DNA from: Clostridiaceae bacterium
Lineage (GTDB): Bacteria; Bacillota; Clostridia; Lachnospirales; Lachnospiraceae
NCBI GenBank assembly: GCA_910575585.1
Contig: CAJTGF010000001.1
Location: 358,006 to 422,005, forward strand
DNA length: 64,000 nt
Direction of reading: 5' to 3'
Shown: positions 8,341-16,295 of the stretch, in pieces
Position numbering within the stretch: the first letter of the stretch is position 1
Layout: each line of letters starts with the position of its first letter
Notes under the pieces: model-generated
The model's database searches: none
What the model saw: the letters and a program-made list of their open reading frames with translations, nothing else
Told to the model about the DNA's origin: nothing
Made by a program: the position numbers and the translations under genes

Positions 8341-9129
8341 ATGAGAAAAGGCCGGAGTGTGGCAGGCAGGAAAAAAAGAACGGCCAGGATTCTGGCGGCG
8401 GTTTTCGCGGCAGCGGTTTTGAGCGCCGGCACTGCTTTTGGGGCCGTGACCCAGGTTGGGCCGGGGGTGCCAAAGGCGAAAGAGGCGTTTCAGGCAAAGG
8501 AGTTTGCGCTTCCGGAGGAAGCCAGGGTACTGGTGGTGGTGGAAGGGACCGGTGGCAGCGACTGTAAGGTCTATGCTTATGAGAAGGCGGATGAGAGCTG
8601 GGAGCTGCGGGTTGAGACGGCGGGGATCCTGGGAAAGAACGGCATGAGCAATCACCGGACTACCGGAGATAAGACCACCCCCATCGGCGTGTTCCGCATG
8701 AATACTCCGTTTGGGCAGAGCGAGGCCCAGGAGGGCTTTCCCGGGGATTATATTAAGGTGAAGGAGAGCCATGTGTGGTCCGATGACCAGAACCGGCTGG
8801 TGGACGACGCCGGTGAGGTTGGGGAGCATGTGGGGACCGCGGCGTACCAGGGATATTATGATTACGTTATTGACGCGGGATTTAATCCAAAGGCCATCCC
8901 AGGTCAGGGGAGCGCGCTGTTTCTGCACTGCCGGGTGCCGGAGGCCGCCAGCACCGGCGGGTGCGTAGCCATCCCTAAGGAGGAGATGGAGAAGGTCATG
9001 AGGCTGTATGGGACTTACGGCAGTGGGGCATGTTTTATCGCTCAGGCGCCGGAGGGGACTTTTTCGAAGATCTATGAGTCCTATGGGGTCAATGACGGGC
9101 TGTCTCCGGCCGGTGATTTTGGCGTGTGA
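8341..9129 (+). CDS. Secreted L,D-transpeptidase-like (YkuD-type) protein
   Basis: A 262-residue exported protein. The start at 8341 follows GGGAGG by 11 bases and gives a signal peptide with a basic MRKGRSVAGRKKRTAR region and hydrophobic core ending near AGTAFGA. The body has the YkuD-like active-site region: a His in ALFLHCRVP followed by STGGCVAIPKEE with the predicted nucleophilic Cys. Such enzymes act on peptidoglycan stem peptides, making 3-3 cross-links or attaching groups. The motif deviates from the canonical SHGCIR form, so the exact reaction is uncertain. Downstream a hairpin terminator overlaps the spoIVA promoter. Confidence 0.8.
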   Translation: MRKGRSVAGRKKRTARILAAVFAAAVLSAGTAFGAVTQVGPGVPKAKEAFQAKEFALPEEARVLVVVEGTGGSDCKVYAYEKADESWELRVETAGILGKNGMSNHRTTGDKTTPIGVFRMNTPFGQSEAQEGFPGDYIKVKESHVWSDDQNRLVDDAGEVGEHVGTAAYQGYYDYVIDAGFNPKAIPGQGSALFLHCRVPEAASTGGCVAIPKEEMEKVMRLYGTYGSGACFIAQAPEGTFSKIYESYGVNDGLSPAGDFGV

Positions 9130-9139
9130 GAATTATTAT

Positions 9140-9168
9140 GAATAAGTTTTTACCCCCTTGCATATATT
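9140..9168 (+). promoter_or_regulatory. Candidate SigE-type mother-cell promoter of spoIVA
   Basis: GAATA (9140-9144), 16 bp, then CATATATT (9161-9168) fits the SigE consensus of Bacillus/Clostridia (KHATA, about 16 bp, CATACAHT-like). spoIVA is a known SigE regulon member. The promoter lies inside the inverted repeat 9151-9190. Confidence 0.7.
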
Positions 9169-9195
9169 TTAGAAGCACAGCAAGGGGGTATTTTT
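9151..9195 (+). terminator. Intrinsic terminator overlapping the spoIVA start region
   Basis: TACCCCCTTGC (9151-9161) and GCAAGGGGGTA (9180-9190) form a perfect 11-bp stem with an 18-base loop, followed by TTTTT (9191-9195). It ends transcripts from the upstream gene. Its 3' arm contains the AAGGGGG ribosome site of spoIVA and its loop holds the candidate SigE -10. Confidence 0.85.
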
Positions 9196-10671
9196 ATGGA
9201 GCAATTTTCTGTATACAAGGATATTCAGGCAAGGACCGGAGGCGAGATCTATCTTGGGGTGGTGGGACCTGTGCGGACGGGGAAATCCACATTCATCAAG
9301 CGGTTTATGGAGCTTATGGTGCTTCCGGAGATGGAGGATGAACACACCAGAACACAGGCCAGGGATGAGCTGCCCCAGAGCGCGGCGGGGAAGACCATTA
9401 TGACCACAGAACCGAAGTTTATTCCCAAGGAGGCGGCCCAGGTGGCTTTGGGGGACGGCATTGATGTCCTGGTAAGGCTGATTGACTGCGTGGGATTTAT
9501 GATCGACGGGGCTGCGGGACATATTGAAAATGACAGCGAGCGGCTGGTGAAAACGCCGTGGTACGATCATCAGATCCCATTTACCAAGGCGGCGGAGATC
9601 GGCACCAGAAAGGTTATTACGGACCACTCCACCATTGGGATTGTGGTGACGACAGACGGGACCATCGGGGATATTAAGCGGACTGCCTATGTTCCGGCGG
9701 AGGACAGAACAGTCAGCGAGCTGAAGGAGCTGGGGAAACCGTTTATCATCCTGCTTAATTCGGTGAAGCCGTTTTCCGACGATACCAGGCAGCTGGCGGC
9801 GGAGATGAACAGCAAGTACGGGGTGTCTGTTCTGCCGGTAAACTGCGAGCAGTTAAAGAAGGACGATATCTTACATATTCTGGAAGTGGTTTTGAAGGAG
9901 TTCCCGGTGACCCAGCTGAATTTTAAGATCCCCAAATGGCTGGAGATCCTGCCGTCGGACCACTGGCTGAAAGCCGGTGTGATACAGGCGGTGCGGGATC
10001 TTATGGGCAAGGTCAACCAGATGAAAGATGTGACGGCGGCCCTGGCCGGGGTGGTGACAGATGTGGTCCGGGGCATGAAGACAGACCGGATGGATCTGTC
10101 TGACGGCACGGTGTCCGTGGATGTGAATGTGGATGACCATTATTATTATGATATTTTAAGCGATTATGTGGGGATCCCCATTAACGGGGAATATCAGCTG
10201 ATGCAGCAGCTGCGCAGCCTTGCCAGGATGAAGCAGGAGTATGAGAAAGTCCAAAGCGCCATCAGCCAGGTGCGGCTGCGGGGCTACGGGGTGGTGACGC
10301 CGGAGAAATCGGAGATCATCCTGGATGAACCTCAGGTGATCCGCCACGGGAATAAGTACGGGGTGAAGATGCGGGCGGAGGCGCCGTCCATTAACATGAT
10401 AAAGGCCCATATTGAGACGGAGATCGCGCCTATTGTGGGCAGTCAGCAGCAGGCGGAGGATCTGATCGCGTATATTAAGCAGAATGCCCGCAACAGCGAC
10501 GAAGGCATATGGAATACGAATATATTTGGCAAATCTATCGAGCAGATCGTGGAGGACGGCATACAGGCCAAGGTATCACAACTGACCGAAGACTGCCAGA
10601 TGAAGTTACAGGATACACTGCAGAAGATCATTAATGACAGCAAAGGGGGGATGATCTGCATTATTATTTAG
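9196..10671 (+). CDS. spoIVA: Stage IV sporulation protein A
   Basis: SpoIVA is the mother-cell ATPase that polymerises on the forespore surface as the basement layer of the spore coat. The protein is 491 residues, close to the usual 492. The N-terminus MEQFSVYKDIQARTGGEIYL and Walker A GPVRTGKST (residues 24-32) are diagnostic. The C-terminal region ends with SKGGMICIII, the kind of hydrophobic tail needed for localisation. Its presence shows that the organism sporulates or descends from a sporulating line. A candidate SigE promoter and a terminator-embedded ribosome site precede it. Confidence 0.97.
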   Translation: MEQFSVYKDIQARTGGEIYLGVVGPVRTGKSTFIKRFMELMVLPEMEDEHTRTQARDELPQSAAGKTIMTTEPKFIPKEAAQVALGDGIDVLVRLIDCVGFMIDGAAGHIENDSERLVKTPWYDHQIPFTKAAEIGTRKVITDHSTIGIVVTTDGTIGDIKRTAYVPAEDRTVSELKELGKPFIILLNSVKPFSDDTRQLAAEMNSKYGVSVLPVNCEQLKKDDILHILEVVLKEFPVTQLNFKIPKWLEILPSDHWLKAGVIQAVRDLMGKVNQMKDVTAALAGVVTDVVRGMKTDRMDLSDGTVSVDVNVDDHYYYDILSDYVGIPINGEYQLMQQLRSLARMKQEYEKVQSAISQVRLRGYGVVTPEKSEIILDEPQVIRHGNKYGVKMRAEAPSINMIKAHIETEIAPIVGSQQQAEDLIAYIKQNARNSDEGIWNTNIFGKSIEQIVEDGIQAKVSQLTEDCQMKLQDTLQKIINDSKGGMICIII

Positions 10672-10683
10672 AAGGTGTTTGCA

Positions 10684-10744
10684 AATGGATGGTTTGCCTG
10701 CGGGAGTATGGATTGGCTTGCAGGGGGATCCATCCATTTTTTGT
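10684..10744 (+). terminator. spoIVA terminator
   Basis: AATGGATGG (10684-10692) pairs with CCATCCATT (10730-10738), followed by a run of T. Further weak pairing is possible inside the large loop. It starts 12 bases after the spoIVA stop. Confidence 0.7.
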
Positions 10745-11003
10745 TATAGGGGCGGGCGGTTGGGATAAGGATAAACTGGTTGAGATACCTTGGAAAACCA
10801 TGTATAATGAAAGCGGAGTGTTGCGAGGAACGGAGTAATATGAGCAACAAAAGTGAAAAGAGTATGGGGATGATAAGCGGTTGGACAAACACTGCTGGCA
10901 GAATATCAGAAGATCGATATCCGTCTGTGGACTCTGGAGCAGGAGAAGCCATTGGTAAGGTATGCAAAGATGAGAGGTTTAGAGAAAAGGAGTAACAAAG
11001 GCT
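10745..11003. other. Spacer upstream of the PARG-like gene, no convincing gene
   Basis: A 71-codon ORF (10780-10995) is open but has no clear ribosome site and no recognisable domain. A neighbouring frame (about 10880-11000) looks somewhat protein-like (TLLAEYQKIDIRLWTLEQEK) but has no start, so a gene remnant is possible. AAAAGGAG near 10985 serves the next gene. Confidence 0.35.
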
Positions 11004-11942
11004 ATGGACAGAAAAGCAGTTGCCAGAGAGACGCTTCATATTTTGAAACAGGGCTACTATGATGCGCCGGTTAAAGCTAAGGGCGGGACAAAAGCCGGGG
11101 AACAGGAGAAAAAGCGGGTAAGTATCGCGGATGATATGAAATGGTCTGTCAGCCACAGCATTTTGATCACGCCGCAGGAGAGCAGCAGGCTGCTGGAAAC
11201 GTATGAGGCAGAGGTTGAGGCGGCATTTGGCGAAAAACCAGGGGAAGCGGGAGCGATGGCAGATAAAAAGGCAGACAGGCAAAGTCAAACCGTGGATATG
11301 GGCAGCCGGGTGGAGAACATCTCCACGGTGGATGCCATCCGAATGCTTTTTGCGGAGGGGAAAGTGAAGATAGGGGTTTTAAATTTCGCCAGCGCCAAGA
11401 ATCCGGGAGGCGGGTTTCTTAACGGAGCCATGGCGCAGGAGGAGAGCCTGGCGGCATCTAGCGCGCTTTATGAGACTTTGACGGCCAATGAGGAGTATTA
11501 CAGGGTGAATCGGGCCAACAGGTCTATGATGTATACGGATTACGGCATTTATTCGCCTAATGTGACCTTTTTTAGGGACGGCAGGTTTTGCCTGACGCAG
11601 GAGCCGGTGAAGGCTTCGGTGCTGACGATGCCGGCGGTGAATATGGGGCAGGTCCTGCTAAAGGGCGAGGATATGGAGGAAGCAAAAAGGGTGATGCGGC
11701 GGCGGATGAAGCTGACGTTGGCCATTTTTGCCAATCAGGGGGCAAAAGATCTGGTTCTTGGGGCTTATGGGTGCGGCGTGTTCCGAAATGATCCCTTGCA
11801 GGTGGCCGTGTGGTGGAAGGAGATCCTGGAGGAAGGATTTGACCGGTATTTTGAGTCCGTGATCTACGCGGTTCTGGATCGTTCCAGGGATCAGACTTGT
11901 ATTAGGGCGTTTCAGAAGGTTTTTTTGGGAGAAGGGGAGTAG
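11004..11942 (+). CDS. Microbial PARG-like macrodomain protein (TIGR02452/DUF2263 type)
   Basis: A 312-residue protein resembling the bacterial-type poly(ADP-ribose) glycohydrolase family (macrodomain fold). The key segment FASAKNPGGGFLNGAMAQEE carries the GGG loop and the QEE catalytic pair of bacterial PARGs. AYGCGVFRNDP near the C-terminus is the second conserved macrodomain loop. An N-terminal helical region of about 90 residues precedes it. Such enzymes remove ADP-ribose from proteins; the substrate here is unknown. The gene stands alone between spoIVA and a convergent methyltransferase. Confidence 0.82.
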   Translation: MDRKAVARETLHILKQGYYDAPVKAKGGTKAGEQEKKRVSIADDMKWSVSHSILITPQESSRLLETYEAEVEAAFGEKPGEAGAMADKKADRQSQTVDMGSRVENISTVDAIRMLFAEGKVKIGVLNFASAKNPGGGFLNGAMAQEESLAASSALYETLTANEEYYRVNRANRSMMYTDYGIYSPNVTFFRDGRFCLTQEPVKASVLTMPAVNMGQVLLKGEDMEEAKRVMRRRMKLTLAIFANQGAKDLVLGAYGCGVFRNDPLQVAVWWKEILEEGFDRYFESVIYAVLDRSRDQTCIRAFQKVFLGEGE

Positions 11943-12035
11943 AAAAAGGCAGGATCAGGGGAAGATGGGACAGATGAGCTAAAAAACAGAGGGGAAAAAG
12001 AGGGGGCAAAGAAACAGGGGGAGGGACAGGCGGGA

Positions 12036-12836
12036 TCATGCCCGTCTGCCCAGCTGCCAGAAGGCCACGGCGCTTGCGGCGGCGACATTGAGGGAATCCA
12101 CCCCATGGAACATGGGGATCCGGACCGTATAGTCGCAGCTGTTGATGGTGGAGTCGGTCAGGCCGTCACCCTCGGATCCCAGAAACAGGGCCAGTTTTTC
12201 CTCACCCATAAGTTTGGGGTCGTCAATGGACACGGAGCGGTCTTTTAAGGCCATGGCAGCGGTTTTAAAACCCATTTCATGGAGGGAACAGGTTCCCAGA
12301 TACGTCCATGGGATCTGAAACACGCATCCCATGCTGACTCTTATGGCGCGGCGGTATAAGGGATCGCTGCACCCGCCGGTCAGCAGGACGGCGTCCATGC
12401 CAAGGGCAGCCCCGGAGCGGATGATGGCGCCTACGTTGGTGGGGTTCATGACATTTTCCAGAACCACTACGCGGCGGGCGCCGGCGCAGAGATCCCGGGC
12501 GTCGGGCAGAGGGCGGCGGTTCATGGCGCACAGCATGCCTCTGGTCAGATGGAAGCCTGTAAGCTTTGACAGGACTTGGGAGTCAGCGGTAAAGACGGGG
12601 ATATGGCCGCATCGGGACAGAACGTCTTTTCCTTCTCCGGAAAGCTGTCCCGGCTCCGCAAGGATGGAGATGGGGCGGTATCCGGCGTCCAGAGCCCGCA
12701 GGATGACCTTGGGACTCTCGGCGATGAAGACTCCCGGGGCAGGTTCATTGAGATGGAGCAGCTGTGGCTCCGTCAGCCGCGCATAGATGTCTAATTCCGG
12801 CGCGGAAAGGTCGGTGATGGTTATAAGTTTGGGCAT
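12036..12836 (-). CDS. TrmH/SpoU-family RNA 2'-O-methyltransferase
   Basis: A SAM-dependent SPOUT methyltransferase of 266 residues, probably modifying rRNA or tRNA. The three SpoU motifs are visible: ENVMNPTNVGAIIRSGAALG, LALFLGSEGDGLT and IPMFHGVDSLNVAAASAVAF. The N-terminal roughly 110 residues form the small RNA-binding substrate domain. The start at 12836 is preceded on the minus strand by AAAGGAG. It is divergent from the next gene and convergent with the PARG-like gene. Confidence 0.9.
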   Translation of the reverse strand: MPKLITITDLSAPELDIYARLTEPQLLHLNEPAPGVFIAESPKVILRALDAGYRPISILAEPGQLSGEGKDVLSRCGHIPVFTADSQVLSKLTGFHLTRGMLCAMNRRPLPDARDLCAGARRVVVLENVMNPTNVGAIIRSGAALGMDAVLLTGGCSDPLYRRAIRVSMGCVFQIPWTYLGTCSLHEMGFKTAAMALKDRSVSIDDPKLMGEEKLALFLGSEGDGLTDSTINSCDYTVRIPMFHGVDSLNVAAASAVAFWQLGRRA

Positions 12837-12968
12837 ATGGGACTCCTTTATGGCGATGGTTTTCCGTCAGTTATTCTGATGGTAATGGTATCACATGGCT
12901 GTCGATTTCGCAAGCGTATACCTTACCGTGTAAAGAGAGCATATTTAGATGAAGAGGAGGAATCGGGC

Positions 12969-13688
12969 ATGGATCATCAGCTGGTCCGGAAGGCGCTTAT
13001 CAACTGGGAGAGGGTAGGCAGAGACAGTTATCTGCGGGATATTGAGGCTATTAGGGGGCTGGATGAGATTGAATTTACCAGCTCCATTACGTTTTTTGTG
13101 GGGGAAAATGGAAGCGGAAAGTCCACGGTGCTGGAGGCCATCGCCATTGCCTGTGGATTTAACCCGGAAGGGGGGAGCAGGAATTATCGATTTTCCACCT
13201 ATGATTCCCACTCGGAGCTTTGCGGGGCCATGAGGATCGTGCGGGGAGTCCGCAGACCGGAGTGGGGATATTTTCTAAGGGCGGAGAGTTTTTACAATGT
13301 GGCGACCAAGGAGGAGGACTATGCTGATTCCCTCCATCCTTCCCAGAGGTTTCACGAGAAATCCCATGGGGAAAGTTTCCTTGCCATTGCCCAGACACAG
13401 TTAAGGCCAAAGGGGCTGTATTTTCTCGATGAGCCGGAGGCGGCTTTGTCTGTGCAGCGGCAGCTGACTCTGCTGGCGGAGATTGACGAGTGCGCCGGGC
13501 AGGGATCCCAGTTTATTATTGTGACCCATTCCCCTATTCTTCTTGGGATCCCGGGGGCGCGGATCTTGACTTTTGACAGCGGGCAGGTCCATGGCTGCCA
13601 GTACGAGGAGACGGACAGTTATCAGGTGACGGAGATGTTTATCAACAATCGAAAACAGTTGCTTACAAGGCTTATTGGGAGAGGGTAG
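12969..13688 (+). CDS. Small ABC-type AAA ATPase
   Basis: A 239-residue stand-alone ATPase of the RecF/SMC-like ABC class. Walker A is GENGSGKST, a degenerate signature region SHGESF lies near residue 135, Walker B is LYFLDEPEAALS and the H-loop is VTHSP. There are no membrane segments. The ATG at 12969 is chosen because GAGGAGG sits 8-9 bases upstream; an earlier in-frame ATG at 12837 has no ribosome site. The function is unknown; relatives are often annotated as AAA family ATPase or ABC transporter-like. Confidence 0.82.
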   Translation: MDHQLVRKALINWERVGRDSYLRDIEAIRGLDEIEFTSSITFFVGENGSGKSTVLEAIAIACGFNPEGGSRNYRFSTYDSHSELCGAMRIVRGVRRPEWGYFLRAESFYNVATKEEDYADSLHPSQRFHEKSHGESFLAIAQTQLRPKGLYFLDEPEAALSVQRQLTLLAEIDECAGQGSQFIIVTHSPILLGIPGARILTFDSGQVHGCQYEETDSYQVTEMFINNRKQLLTRLIGRG

Positions 13689-13731
13689 GGCATTTTTTGG
13701 ACTGGATATGGCCAAAAGGAGGGGAACAGGA

Positions 13732-13758
13732 ACCAAATTCATTGTGGGACATAAGATA
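13732..13758 (+). promoter_or_regulatory. Candidate SigK-type promoter for the collagen-like gene
   Basis: AC (13732-13733), 16 bp, CATAAGATA (13750-13758) matches the late mother-cell SigK pattern AC-N16/17-CATANNNTA. This suits a gene for a spore-surface collagen-like protein. The leader would be about 180 bases. The rest of 13689-13947 shows no gene. Confidence 0.55.
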
Positions 13759-13947
13759 TAGTAAGCCAAGCATTTCCCCGGGGGTTCTAAGGAGCCATAG
13801 GAGAGGGAGTGGAGAAGCCGCGGGGAAGGCTGGCTGACAATGCAGGAAGCGCGCTGAAAGGTGCAGACGGAGCGGCGGAAAACGTCCCTGGCAGCAGGGA
13901 GACGGAGCGTATTTCCTGCATGAGGCATGAGCAGAAAGGAGAAGATT

Positions 13948-14763
13948 ATGTTTCCAGATGAATTAGACGGACTTGATAACGTAAATGACTGGAGCTGTCC
14001 CGAGGGGGAGTACCTGGCGGAAGAGAGCTTAGACATTTTAGTTGAAGAAGGGCGGAGAATGTGCTGCAACCAGTGGAATGGCTGCTGCTGCCGGGGACCC
14101 AGAGGCCCAAGGGGACCGCAAGGTCCTGCGGGAGTTCCTGGAGCAAGAGGCCCGAGAGGATTTCAGGGTCCTATGGGAGTGCCGGGCCCTGTGGGAGCGA
14201 TGGGCCCCCAGGGACCCGTAGGGCCCACCGGACCGGCAGGGTCCGGGGCGGCAGGTCCAACAGGTCCTCAAGGCCCGCAAGGTCCGGTAGGCCCACAGGG
14301 GCCTGTTGGCGCAACGGGAGCGACCGGGGCGATGGGACCCACTGGCCCCCAGGGGCCAATGGGTCCGGCAGGAGCGACGGGAGCAACGGGAGCGGTAGGT
14401 CCTCAAGGCCCCCAAGGTCCGGCAGGAGCGACGGGAGCGGTAGGTCCGACAGGTCCGCAGGGTCCGGCAGGAGCAACGGGAGCGGTAGGTCCGACAGGTC
14501 CGCAGGGTCCGGCAGGAGCGACGGGAGCAACGGGAGCGGTAGGTCCGACAGGTCCGCAGGGTCCGGCAGGAGCGACGGGAGCAACGGGAGCGGTAGGTCC
14601 GACAGGCCCGCAGGGTCCGGCAGGAGCAGCCGGAGCAGAAGGCCCCACAGGCCCGCAAGGACCAACAGGAGCCACGGCTCCTTATATTTATACAAAACAA
14701 CTACAGACCCATATCAAGACCGAAAGAGCAGATCGGCAGATTGATAGCTATGCCATCTTTTAA
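13948..14763 (+). CDS. Collagen-like (Gly-X-Y) spore-surface protein
   Basis: A 271-residue protein with an acidic N-terminal segment starting [12 protein letters not shown], a Cys-rich patch ([10 protein letters not shown], residues about 42-51) and then some 65 uninterrupted Gly-X-Y triplets rich in GPTGPQ and GATGA. Proteins of this kind form the hair-like nap of spore exosporia (BclA type) in Bacilli and Clostridia. The start at 13948 follows AAAGGAGA. Unlike BclA relatives there is no C-terminal globular domain: after the repeats only about 25 unrelated residues remain, suggesting a truncated 3' end. Nearly identical DNA repeats inside the gene make length variation likely. Confidence 0.8.
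   Translation: MFPDELDGLDNVNDWSCPEGEYLAEESLDILVEEGRRMCCNQWNGCCCRGPRGPRGPQGPAGVPGARGPRGFQGPMGVPGPVGAMGPQGPVGPTGPAGSGAAGPTGPQGPQGPVGPQGPVGATGATGAMGPTGPQGPMGPAGATGATGAVGPQGPQGPAGATGAVGPTGPQGPAGATGAVGPTGPQGPAGATGATGAVGPTGPQGPAGATGATGAVGPTGPQGPAGAAGAEGPTGPQGPTGATAPYIYTKQLQTHIKTERADRQIDSYAIF
14412..14640 (+). repeat. Near-identical 45/54-bp coding repeats
   Basis: At DNA level, units encoding [15 protein letters not shown] (45 bp) and [18 protein letters not shown] (54 bp) recur almost without change. They could recombine or slip in multiples of 9 bp and so vary collagen-domain length in frame. Confidence 0.8.
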
Positions 14764-15638
14764 AGACAACATAAAGATACTTGTTTTTGTTGGTGATCCA
14801 AGCATCATACCCCTTTGCCATTCACATCATTCACATAATAAGCAGCTTCCCGCCCCATTTACTCATACTTTTTACGTGAAATACTTCACTCCGAAGGAGC
14901 CTGCATTACAGCATGCTCTTCGTTTGACGCCTGTTGTACTGTGAGAGCATCGGTCTCGCTGATTTTTTCGTTTATTTGCCCTGATATTTTTACCGCATCT
15001 GCGGTTAATGCGGCAGCCTTTTGCTGTAACTGCACAAGTTTTTTCGTTCTTAGCAATTGATTGGGTATCGCCTGTTCTTCCTTTATCCATTTTTATCTCG
15101 CTCTCCGGTACCATGGCTTCTCCTTCCGCCTGGGGCTGTGAGGATCGCACGACTCTCTTTTTTCGCGCTATTTGTGCTACAGCCTTGGTAAATACTTGTG
15201 CAAATTTTTCTTTCAATGGGCTTCAACAGATAATGAAAGGCGGATGCGTCAAAGGACTCTTTCTACCACATATAAGAAGAAGTACGGCATGAGTTCCTAT
15301 GAGTATCGACGAAAAGGAAGATGACAGTAGATCCGGCCAAGGCGCTCTTTGTGGGAAACCATGGGGAGCGTTTTTTGGCGTGATAAAAATGAGGAAGAGG
15401 AAAGAAAAGGGACCGGTGCCGGGAAATGATATTGGACAAATGTGCTGTCATAAACTATGTTATATAATAAATAAATGTACGTTCGGAATCTCTCTTGCGC
15501 CTGTCTTTGTGTGTGATTTTCCGTCATATGCATATAAATTTATCTACATCTGACAAAAAATCATCTCACAAAATCAGGCACAAAGAGACTCCGAGAGTAC
15601 ATGATAATGTGAAAGGAGGATGGAACATTTGGAAGCCG
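14764..15638. other. Degraded intergenic region after the collagen-like gene
   Basis: No intact gene is supported. On the minus strand, 15216-14886 encodes a lysine-rich reading frame that runs on into a second frame (ALTADAVKISGQINEK..., stop 14886-14888), as if one frameshift broke a small gene. On the plus strand, 15241-15324 encodes a short basic tail (TTYKKKYGMSSYEYRR) of unknown origin. Both look like remnants of a mobile element. The remainder is AT-rich with no recognisable feature. Confidence 0.4.
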
Positions 15639-15995
15639 CTAGAGCGTGTTTGGATAACCAAACCCAAACATTTTGATAAATTCATGCCATCCTAAAATAC
15701 AGATCCCCAACCCAAACAATGCGGCAAAGGCCAGAAGTGGCAGCCATACGAAAGTCTTCTTTTTATAAAAGCATTCTTTGCACAATGAGAATGTTACGGG
15801 CAGGATCGCAAGCAGCCAGAGCAACAGTCCTATAAGTCCCAAAAACACAGCAATATCAGCTTCTGATCCCATGTCATACATATATCCCTTTCCATGTCCG
15901 GTGATGTTCATGTATATACAGCCGACCCAAAGAGGCGAAGAAATGCTCATAAACAAGAACCATAGTATGGAAAGGGCGGTCTTTACTTTTCGCAT
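15639..15995 (-). CDS. Small membrane protein of unknown function
   Basis: A 118-residue protein with three to four hydrophobic segments (residues about 6-26, 46-70 and 83-103). The start at 15995 is chosen because TTGGAGG lies 8 bases upstream on the minus strand; the longer frame begins at 16070 without one. It is not recognised as any family. It lies between debris and a recombinase pseudogene, so it may be cargo of an old element. Confidence 0.55.
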   Translation of the reverse strand: MRKVKTALSILWFLFMSISSPLWVGCIYMNITGHGKGYMYDMGSEADIAVFLGLIGLLLWLLAILPVTFSLCKECFYKKKTFVWLPLLAFAALFGLGICILGWHEFIKMFGFGYPNTL

Positions 15996-16295
15996 ATGAT
16001 TTCCTCCAATATTATGGGTTGTTAATTTCTTTGCTGATCCAAGTATAGCACATCTTCCGGCCCAGGACAATCAGTGTTTTAGAGAGTGTTTGAAAGTTTG
16101 CAGAAGATTGGACCCAGATGAGGGAGCGTAGTGGGCTTGGCTGACCGAATAAGGACCAAATATGCCGCAAAGTGGGGCGTGCCTGGCGCCGCGAATACTG
16201 GCAAGCTGATGGCACATAAAATGTCATGGGCCATTTTTTAGGAGAGTTCCATAAGAAATGGCGGCATAGGTTAAGGATTGGAAGGGGCAGTATCA
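15996..16295. other. Spacer before the recombinase, no gene seen
   Basis: About 300 bases without a supported ORF. Short coding-like pieces carry several stops in every frame. The last bases (GGAAGGGG near 16280) could serve as ribosome site for the TTG start of the recombinase. Confidence 0.4.

Noticed and set aside
10780..10995. 71-codon ORF upstream of the PARG-like gene
   Set aside because: No ribosome site, no similarity, and a neighbouring frame looks at least as protein-like; not supported as a gene.
14038..14700. Long minus-strand ORFs rich in Arg/Cys/Ser or Leu/Pro across the collagen repeats
   Set aside because: They are by-products of the GC-rich 9-bp periodic sequence of the Gly-X-Y gene; they have no ribosome sites and are low-complexity.
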